From the NCBI GenBank assembly GCA_013339765.2, contig CM023449.1, forward strand, positions 114,127,070 through 114,191,069: a stretch of DNA of 64,000 nt. The letters are read 5' to 3'. The notes beneath the pieces are model-generated. The model was not told where the DNA came from. It saw only the letters and a list, made by a program, of their open reading frames with translations, and ran no database searches. Within the stretch, counting starts at the first letter, position 1. Each line of letters starts with the position of its first letter. This DNA is from Haemaphysalis longicornis. Taxonomy: Eukaryota > Arthropoda > Arachnida > Ixodida > Ixodidae. Positions 55,690-64,000 of this stretch are shown one piece after another. The translations under genes were made by a program, and so were the position numbers.

Positions 55690-56520
55690 TACCCATTTAA
55701 TCTCCAGTTGTCCCGGTCTTGTGCTAACTGCGACCAATTGGTCCCCGCAAAATTCGTGATCTCATCTGCCCAACGACCTTTCGGTCGCCCCCTGCAACGC
55801 GTCCCTTCTCTAGGAATCCATTCTGTTACCCTAATGACCAACGGTTATCTTGTCTTCGCATTACAAGCTCTGCCTACGTCCATTTCCTCTTCTTCATTTC
55901 TACGAATATGTCCTTAACACGCGTTTGTTCCCTGACCCACTCCGCTCTCTTCTTGTCCCTTAATGTTATACCTATCACCTTCCGCTCCATTGCCCGCTCG
56001 GTCGTCCTCAATTTAAGTTGAACCCTCTTAGTGCCCCTCCAAGTTCCTGCTCCGTAGTTGATTACCGGTAAGCTGCAGATGTCGTACACTTTCTTCTTCA
56101 GAGACAATGGTATACTGCCATTCATTATCTGAGAATGCCTGCCGAATGCACTCCACCCCATTCTTATGCTCTAGTTATCTCTGCCTCATGGCTGGGATAA
56201 GGGGTTACAGCTTGGGCTAACTATATATATTTGCTTACCACTTCCACTGCTTCGCCACCTATCTCAAATAGCTGTGCTGTCCCGAGGTTATCACTCATTA
56301 CTTTAGTTTTCTGCATATTACTTTTAAGGTCCACGGTTCTACTCTGTTTGTCCAGTGTGGTAATCATACTTTGCCATTCGTCCGCCAAGTTACTTAGCAA
56401 GGCAACGTCATCAGCAAATTTGAAGCTCCTGAGGCATTCCTGAGGTTCGTTAAGGGTAGGGCAAATCAATGGAATAAAACACTCAAGTCGGTAGCTGACA
56501 TCCGACATCCTGGTTTTAAG
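55690..56520 (-). mobile_element. RTE-type LINE, RT C-terminal part
   Basis: The minus strand reads SFKFADDVALLSNLADEWQS near 56,425 (catalytic F-ADD box intact), MQKTKVMSDNLGT, YDICSLPVINYGAGTW near 56,070, TERAMERKVIGITLRDKKRA near 55,975, and ends FAGTNWSQLAQDRDNWRLNG near 55,700. These are RTE signatures. Frame breaks occur near 56,170-56,220. It is truncated upstream of the catalytic box and belongs to the same superfamily as the split copy at 15.3-20.5 kb. Confidence 0.8.
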
Positions 56521-57196
56521 AGAGGGCTTCTACTCATCACCACCACCGTCAGCATAATCGTCGTCGTCGCACGCGCTCTTTTCCTCCGGAGAGGTTGTCG
56601 CTCTCGCAATTGGCGCCGCGAATCACGCTATACTACGAGCCAACCGGAGTCTACTTTTGCGAGTTTCTTGTGGCAGTCAGTTCACCGGCGGCTGCGGCAT
56701 GTTAATGGGCAGTTGGTGCGCTCTCCAGAAGAACGGGCAGCCATGCAATGCTAAAGCATGAGTGTCGCTATGAACGTGCACGTGCTGGTTGCTTGTCGAG
56801 CAAATCCCGAGTTTCGGAAGAAAGCGAAAAAGCAATTGAGAGACGATAACGGCAGACCGACAAAGGGCTTCGACAGGCAGAAGCAGTAGCCAAGCGACAA
56901 CGGCGGGACGATCCTGCGGTTCGAGAGGATGACGTGGAATAGCATTTAGCAGACATTTCCTTTCGGGTACAGCTCAACTGAAAGAAAAGGTTGCGTAGAG
57001 GTTGTTCAATGGCTTTTCTTGATGATTTGAATGAAAGGACCGGCTTACGTGTTTACTGGGGTCAAGATTCGCGTACATCCTTGTTGCCGGAAGGACAGGT
57101 GTCGTCATTACTTTGATACAATTTTAGTCTGCTTTTCCGCGCCATACATAAATCCTGTGGAAGTCATTTCATGCATTTCCAATCGTTGTGGGATGA

Positions 57197-57640
57197 ATTT
57201 CTCTCTATCTCTCCAGCTCTTTCTACCTCTAATCCTCTGTCTCTCTCTATCTTTCTTTCTGTATCTCTTTCTATCTCTCTCGACCCCTCCAACTCTCCCT
57301 ATCTCCCTCTCAATCTCCCTCCTTATATCCTTCTCTATCTATTTCCATCTATATATCTGTGTCTCTCTACCTTTCTCTACCTCTCTTTCACTCTTTATAT
57401 GCGTTTCAATGTCTCTCTGAATCTCTCTCCATCTATCCCGCTCTCTCTCTATTTTTCTATACCTCTCTTTTTCTCTCTATCTCTCGCTATCTCTGTCATT
57501 TCTCTCTATTTCTGCCTATCTCTGTCCATCTTTCTCTATCTCTCTGTCTATCTCGTATACCTCTCTATAGATCTCTTTGTCCATCTCTCTATTTCTATTT
57601 CTATCTCTTTCCATCTCTGTATCACAAATAGTATCACAAA
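57197..57640. repeat. CT/TCTAT-rich low-complexity tract
   Basis: About 440 bp of TCTCTCTATCTCTC with T- and C-rich variants on the plus strand. It opens long serine/leucine-rich frames that are not genes. Confidence 0.9.
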
Positions 57641-58314
57641 TAGACCCTCTCCGGAGCTCCGAAAGCCTAACCAGCGAGTACCGATTCTTCAAAGGCTGCC
57701 TCACTTTTGCCCTCACTGTGACGCAAATATTTCAGCAAGCCAGTATTTGAGGAGTAGCAGCAGATGAGCATTACGACAAGGCCCCAGTAGCACAACTGAA
57801 ATGCAAACTGCTTTTTGAAGTTATCCTAGTAGTCGGAATCTCACAACTACCGGAACATTAATATATACCTCATAAAAACCAGCGCTACAAGTCTCGAGCT
57901 TTTTACGAGTAAATAGCCACATCTTTAAAAAAAGCACTTTTGAAGACGCAAACCCCCCGAAAACCAATTTCGCGTAATATACATAAGCCTTACCTGTTCC
58001 TAATTGTTAAATAGATGAGTCGATAACCACACACAGTACGTTGTCCAAGCGATAAACAAATAATAGAAAGCTCACCTGGATGTAGTCTACTCAAAGAGCT
58101 TATTGCGTGAATATACGAGACAACTAATGATTCCTGTGCCCGACGCAACACAATATTTATTCGTTCTCGCTTTGAAAGATGCAAACTCTAGAGAAAAATA
58201 GGCGTCGGTGCCAATATTTTGCTTATTTTACACACTATTTGTTCACTATCCGGGCAGCTGCTCTGCACTGACCTCGTCGCCACACGATCGTTTTATAGGT
58301 TATGAGTGTATTAC

Positions 58315-58496
58315 TCCCCGGCCGCACCGGCCGCTTTTCTGATGGAAGCGAAAAGCAAAAATGCCTGTGTGTACGAGATTTAGGCGCACGTTAAAGATCC
58401 CCAGGTAGTCAAAATTAATCAGGAGCCCTTCATTACTGCGCACGTCATCGATTACGTTGCGTCGGCGCGTCAAACCCTACTATCAATCAATTGAGT
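58315..58496 (+). repeat. SINE-like dispersed repeat family B with AATC tail, copy 2
   Basis: GATGGAAGCGAAAAGCAAAA, GCACGTTAAAGATCCCCAGG, AATTAATCAGGAGCCCTTCA, GTCGGCGCGTCAAACC and an AATCAATC tail, collinear with the minus strand at 33,440-33,233. Opposite orientation, 25 kb away. Confidence 0.75.
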
Positions 58497-59596
58497 GTAT
58501 TACTTGCAGAGACATCTCCAACGTGACCGTGTTCTCGATTCCGTGTCTCTTTTCATGCCCACGTGCCTCGCTAATGAAGACTTTTTTGGGGAGACCATTC
58601 TCATAATGCCGACATTGCCGTGCAGACAGAAATACTTGCGGGCTTCTACGCTTTTTGCGCAGTGGGCAGATACAACCAGTTTACCGAGCAAGTCGCCGTT
58701 AAATGTAGTACGTCGCCTAACCTATTACGTTGTGCAAACTCAGGGATTACGGAGACCTCTCGTATATTTGTTCCGGTCTCCTCCCCCAGAGTACGCTTTG
58801 TTCCCAGTGCACGCAACATCGCAGGCAGCTTGTTTTCTCTCAAGAATCAGATCAGCAGAATAAAAGAGACTGTTCTGTCCCTTCAGCAAATATTCACTTA
58901 ATGTTGTTTTTGTTCTTCAGTGTCCAAAAAGGCCATACTTTAGCGTTCATTTCCAAGAAAACTAACACGACCATCATGCTACAAAAACAAAGAAGATTGA
59001 TTACCATGGTATAAGGGTGCACAAGGCAGTACGCGAAAATTACGGTTACCTAAATGCGTACCCTTCCCAGTGTGCCCTGACGTCAAACTGGCGCATAAAG
59101 ACTTTTCATGCTAGTGTTTTAGATGACATCCAGCCTACGTGTATTTACAGTTTGATGTTGTATTGCACAGATATGGCGCTTAGCGGGGGAAAAACAATCC
59201 TAGTGCCCTACTGAGCATAAGTGCAGCTCACTTTCTTATTGACGCCAAATACCCCTGACATGTCACATTCATTCGGACTTACAGGCACACATTCATAGAA
59301 AAGTGGGCACAGCGCACTTGTGGGGAAAATGTTCAGTTTTTATTTATTTATTTATTTATTTAGAAACAGTGGCAATCTACTAGGAGATCATATCAATTGA
59401 GAGATCATATAATATTATTGACCTGAACTTCTGTTGAAAATTTTTTTGGATGTTTATAACCAGCGTTAAGTAGTGCAGCGGCATCTGAAGCCAAAGAACA
59501 GGAAACTTAACTTTATAGGTGGACTTTCGTAATGAAATACTTGCGGCTAAAGTTTGAATGCCGCTGATTTGACGTTGTTGAGCTTGAGTGCCTCAG

Positions 59597-59777
59597 CGCC
59601 CAGCCCGAATTCGCTGCACCTGGCGACGCGCCGACGGCGGAGCAGATTCTCGGCTCGGACGTACCTGCCGCGGCAGACGAGCCCCAACTTGAAGGGAAAC
59701 GGAAACTGCGGCCAGTGCGAGTCCTGATTCCAGGGATTTGCACTGCTTCCATCAGTGAAAAACCCCCGTGGGCATAA
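59597..59777 (+). CDS. Possible terminal exon, unidentified
   Basis: After GAGTGCCTCAG (acceptor candidate ending 59,596) a GC-rich plus frame of 60 codons reads QPEFAAPGDAPTAEQILGSD, VPAAADEPQLEGKRKLRPV and RVLIPGICTASISEKPPWA to a TAA at 59,775. Acidic N-terminal half, basic patch, then hydrophobic end. Third positions are GC-rich in AT-rich surroundings. The minus strand is also open (103 codons from 59,858), so strand is not certain. No family recognised. Confidence 0.3.
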
Positions 59778-59779
59778 AA

Positions 59780-60900
59780 CCAGCCCGGAGGCAGCGGCCA
59801 GAGCGGCACTCTTCGAATGCACAGAATTGAGACGTCCTGTCCCCTTTGTGCGAGCCATGTAACACTCTTGTTACCCTTGTACATACTGTATATCAATGCT
59901 GCTTGAGGTCTTCGTCGGCTCAACAACTTCATCGCGCTGCTCTGCGCGCGTCAATAGCGGACGGAACAAGGCAACGTCGCAATAGTGGTGACTTATGAGA
60001 TGGCCCAGTCCCAACAACGTACATCCAAGTGTGCAACACGTAACTCTATCCCGCCTTTTTCCCCTAAAAAATTGAAGATGGTAACAATGAGGTATGGTGC
60101 CGGGATCTCCAAACATGTCGTTTGCCTAAAAAAGAAGTGAGGGTCACAATGCATACTAGGGGAACTTCCGACGTTCTTTCACGAGGTTGTCAGTGGTTAC
60201 ACGCGTGTGATAAAAATATAAAAAATACTAGGTTGCAAGGTATGTAAAAAACGGTGACTTGCAATTTTTGTGTTATCGACCGAAAATAATCAATGGTAGA
60301 ACGGTATTTGGTAAGGAAAAACCTCGGAAAAAAGTTGCTTTCATGCGACACCGCCAGCCATAAATTCACTAGAAACGTGAAGTAACGAGCAGATGGTAAC
60401 GAGCATCACTGCGTGCAGGACTGAAAACTGCTACTGGTAAAGTATTTAAAATGAATGAATAGGTGGCACATGTATTACCTATTATCAAGGTGGAGATAAA
60501 TATTTCAATACATCTATATTGTTTTTAAGAAACATGAGTACATATTTGAGGTTTTGTTGTAGTGACAAAGCAATTGGCGGTGTTCACTCTGGCTAAGTGG
60601 TTTATGTCTTGGCAACGTCCACTGCAGGACGTTTACCCCACAGCGGAGACTGCAGCCACAACAGAGCTCTGGTCAGAAATGTCTTTCCAAAATGGCTCAC
60701 TGACGGGTCGCACTTGATTCTCGTCTGTTTAGGAGCCTTGGTCGACACTATCGCAGGATTGTTTCCGCATTATGGAATGCAGGAAAAACGCTGCGAGTCC
60801 GTAAAGGCTTGAAAATGTTTGTGTCTCTTCTTTTCGGTTTTCTGTTTTAATTCAAGTGTCCTGGGCTTTTGCCACAAAGATGCTGATATTTTTGCACAAT
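59780..60900. other. Unassigned stretch
   Basis: A 71-codon plus frame at 60,597-60,812 with one hydrophobic stretch has no other support. A run of TTTA repeats lies just before this region, at 59,338-59,363. Confidence 0.25.
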
Positions 60901-60910
60901 GTCGTTGTGA

Positions 60911-61600
60911 CTAACGTGGAAGGCGGTGCGTCTCTATTAATGCTTTGAATAAAAGTGATACCCAGTGGACGAACAAAAAATACAGCACGCAAAAAGAGGA
61001 AGAAGGGCAGCCACTAAGGCATTGTGTCATGTCATTAGGGTAGCAAATTGTGGGCCTTAGGCAGCGCGGGACACTGCAAATGTAGAGCTCCTGCCACCGA
61101 TAAAAAAATTCTGTATTAATATTTGAATCTTCAGTGTAGGGGTTGCTGCAATTAGCCTTTATAGACACATTTTCACTACCTATTTTTAAGATAGGTCGTA
61201 CCAAACTGTGAACATGTACGAAGTCACAAGTGTGTGTGATGCAGGTGTGCTTTACTGAGACTACGGGATCGTATGGATTTGATTGCACTCGAAGAGCGAG
61301 GTACATCAAGTTTGACCCATTATGAAAAATAAGCGTATAGGCTACGTACGCACAGTCATCATCTAGCAAGAAAAATTTCTGAATAAATTCGGCTTCAAGA
61401 TCAAGCATTCAGGTAGCGAACGTGTGCTGATGTTCCAATTTCCGCGATCGCACACGACGTATAAGCTTTGCACAGGTCTCACCCGGAAAGATCCAGACGC
61501 AAAGCGCAGGCATGGGATTACCAGTGCATCCAAATTTTGACACTGTTTTGAGACAAACCCATATACAAAACTGCCGTCATAAAAGCGCAATCTCACTAAG
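60911..61600 (-). CDS. Possible cysteine-rich secreted or membrane protein exons (sushi-like segment)
   Basis: Two overlapping minus frames look coding. The upstream one (61,596-61,363) has IPCLRFASGSFRVRPVQSLY followed by VVCDRGNWNISTRSLPEC: four cysteines, with the tryptophan between the third and fourth, as in sushi/CCP modules. The downstream one (61,408-60,911) has DDDCAYVAYTLIFHNGSNL and further cysteines (HTCITHTC; ICSVPRC; CLSGC). An acceptor GAATTTATTCAG at about 61,384 could start a separate exon. Either two exons or one frame broken by an indel. Family assignment is tentative. Confidence 0.35.
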
Positions 61601-61609
61601 CATTCTGAA

Positions 61610-62360
61610 CGACGGGGGCAAACGAAGCTGTCTGATGGGAATGTTTTTGAGTGGGCAAATTGTTTGTACTAGTTCGTTTCTCATTTTTAAATTCATTTTG
61701 TAAGTTCCTCCATTCAGGCAAAACGCCTAAAAACTCATCTTTCAGTTTTACGTGGTTGGGTGCCTAATTAATTTCTACAGCACATTGCGCGTGGAGGTAT
61801 CGTGGATTAGTGACCTGTATGCATGTGATCTCTTCAAGATTCCCCGTAAATTCGTTCTCTGCCGCTCAATTGAGAAGATTGTTATGCTTAGTGGAATGGT
61901 GGTGTGAGGTGGGGTGTTTACAGGATTTTAGTCTTATACACCAAATGTATGCACACGAGGAGTAAGAAACTACTGGTGGCCATGTATTTTTTATTGTGTT
62001 CATTTTTGGGAACCGTAGTAATAATGGAGAACCTTTACTAGGGCACCATCGAAAAAAAATGGGGTGCGAGGTAAATGAAAAATAGGCATCCAAAACGTCA
62101 TCTTGCGGTACATCATCTTTTCGTATTTATTCTGGACAAGACCGCGCTGGCTGTCACACTAATGCGTCATACAAGTAGACGTTCAGCGTATTATCCACTT
62201 TTCCCGACACACCTTGAACTTTGACGTCACACAGGATCCCAATATGGGAGGAGTGGCGTACACCCATACCTGCAGGGAGACTACCCTCTATTTCACTGTT
62301 GCCTTGCTTTGTTTCCTTACCTGCAGAAAAGATTCGAATGGCATTCCTACCTCCCTGGCC

Positions 62361-62406
<46 letters not shown>

Positions 62407-63680
62407 CAGAAGAGAATGGGACAACAATGTTCCTTCCGCCCGATTTTATGCACCTTAAATACAGCATAAGGGAGAATCGAGCCAAACATATTCCCCACAC
62501 CTTGCAGCAGAATGCATGTAAGCTTCATCTTGTGTGCTTCAAATTGGGCATCCTTTTTTCAGTAACTGTATTCTCAACCTTTAATAAACTTATCTACTTC
62601 CATCATTTTGAATGTTTTTGTTGCCAGTCACCAAACTCACACGAGGCTGTTCCTAGTTTTGACAAGTACTTCGCTGCATCCCTTAATTTGCATCGGCGAA
62701 GCAGGATGAGTTACACCTAATTATTTTGCTCACAAGCGACGCACTTTCTCCCGATGTAGTTTTTTTTACCTAAGCTCCACGTTCCTCAAGGGTGCGTTCT
62801 GTTATTCTAAACATGAAATTCCCTAAACCTCTCCCGCCAACCCGCCGCGCTGAGTACCATGTTGGCGTCTTTCTGCTCCGAATTTATTACTGCTAATGAA
62901 GACTAACGTTCAAGGAGGTCTTAATAATGCATGTGTAGCAATGTAAACGATGGGTGGGGTAATGGATGTTTTTTTTTACTGTAGGCTGGCTAAACCTTGC
63001 GCAAACATAAAGCTCCTGCTCCCTATAGTTTTCTGAGAAGGAGATGCGGTTCGAGAGATTAAAGGTTTCCTCTTGGCTCCCAAGCACTAGCTCTATATAT
63101 CAATTATGTTTAATTAGAACAAACTGTGGCGCATGTCTTGTAAGGGATTCTACCAGAGACACATCATGATTTTACAGTTCTTTACTAAAAACGGGAACGC
63201 TTGGGGATTATGTTTTTCCATTTAAATATAAACTCAAAGGGTAAAAACACTATCATGTGCACTATAATATTGTAATTCGTTATAGCTCAATGTCTCATCG
63301 TTGTGATTGCTCAAACATAAGTTTCACTTATCAGTGATATATATGTACCATGTGTATTCGAGCGTTCCTGGGAATTGGTGGAGTTTACGAAATACGCTTA
63401 TTACCGCATCAGCGCGGACCGAAAAAACTAGACAACCTAGAAAAAACGATACAACCAGAAAGCACTATAAAAAGCAAGAAGTGCAAAGAAAGAATTGATG
63501 GTTAGGGTTCGCAAATAACCCAGCAAAAAAAACTGTGGTTGATTCCTGTGTCATAGGAATCGGTAAAACACGACCGCGAAATATGCAGCGAAATTTGCAG
63601 CTGAGCATGATTTGCCGGTCGGCGGCTGTCTTGTGGGTGTGCTTGGCGAGCGACGTCCTGATGACTGGTCGCTTCGGCAA
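61610..63680. other. Unassigned stretch apart from the TA microsatellite
   Basis: No LINE motifs or supported exons; small frames only. Confidence 0.3.
62362..62403. repeat. (TA)n microsatellite, about 21 units
   Basis: Uninterrupted TA dinucleotides; opens I-Y repeat frames on both strands. Confidence 0.95.
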
Positions 63681-63689
63681 AGGTGTACT

Positions 63690-64000
63690 GGCGTCATTTC
63701 CGTGACGGATATGACGTCTGTGAAATCGGGGTGTATGCCGGCATAAAACACGTTCGTGTTAATATATAAAACCTGAAAACGAACAACCCCAAGTGTAATG
63801 TACTCTTTAGTACTAAAGGTTACTTCCCCGCAGGAGGACCATGCGTGCGGGGGTGCACCGGTACCAGGCCGCTTGCTTTGTTTTACTGGAGTCACTTCCG
63901 TGACGGATAGGACATAAGTGCAACCTTCGTGAATCCCGGAATAAAATACTTTTACTTTCGTGTTGGAAATATAACTAATCCCGGCCCCGCCCCCGTACAG
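63690..64000 (+). repeat. Tandem repeat, period 198 bp, running off the window
   Basis: TACTGGCGTCATTTCCGTGA (about 63,687) recurs as TACTGGAGTCACTTCCGTGA (about 63,885), followed in both by CGGATA.GACRT, then a CCGGMATAAAA-like and TTCGTGTTRRWATATA-like segment. The first unit is complete and the second is cut by the window end. Confidence 0.65.

Noticed and set aside
57171..57767. 198-codon serine/leucine-rich plus frame
   Set aside because: Entirely a reading of the CT-rich low-complexity tract.
1..64000. CRISPR arrays, prokaryotic operons, rRNA or intact tRNA genes
   Set aside because: No evenly spaced short repeats with unique spacers, no clustered frames with ribosome sites and no intact cloverleaf; the tRNA-like sequences are degenerate.

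Overview
The window is repeat-rich eukaryotic DNA, with no operons, no bacterial-type gene density and no CRISPR array. The retroelements (RTE, I-like with RNase H, and CR1/L2-like LINEs, plus tRNA-like short elements) resemble those I know from hard ticks (Ixodidae). I therefore read it as arthropod, most likely chelicerate/tick, genomic DNA. No search was run, so the taxon is an inference.

Layout. 0-6.6 kb: mostly unassigned AT-rich sequence with a degenerate ~113-bp tandem array (0.84-1.69 kb). 7.06-10.5 kb: a decayed plus-strand LINE (endonuclease, RT, C-terminal domain, CAT-repeat tail), with GC-rich segments related to each other in inverted orientation on either side (6.6 and 12.2 kb). 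10.9-11.1 kb: a TG microsatellite, then a CR1-like endonuclease remnant. 15.3-20.5 kb: an RTE-type LINE (plus) split in two by a 5'-truncated I-like LINE (minus). 21.33-25.05 kb: a second, younger 5'-truncated I-like LINE (minus) bounded by an exact 10-bp target-site duplication. 28.7-29.1, 34.7-35.6, 42.1-43.0, 50.4, 52.1-53.4 and 55.7-56.5 kb: further LINE 3' ends. 37.5-38.1, 38.5-38.7, 44.06-44.61 and 50.6-51.0 kb: short elements bounded by inverted repeats. 20.6/47.7/39.9 kb and 35.8/41.5 kb: two dispersed repeat families with several copies in the window.

Host genes appear only as isolated exon candidates. The best is on the minus strand near 43.5 kb: a TATA box, an initiator 33 bp downstream, an ATG, a signal peptide, and a donor whose phase matches an acceptor-bounded exon at 40.34-40.10 kb. 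Others are a plus-strand exon at 49.30-49.48 kb that looks like part of a DEG/ENaC extracellular domain, minus-strand open segments at 48.8-49.1 and 46.97-47.2 kb (the latter with a poly(A) signal), a minus-strand terminal exon at 26.97-27.28 kb, and weaker candidates near 32.1, 36.5, 53.7, 59.6 and 61.2 kb. Most other open frames are antisense or low-complexity shadows. I found no convincing new multi-gene system. The most interesting material is the secreted-protein locus, the nested retroelement history and the unassigned inverted-repeat elements.
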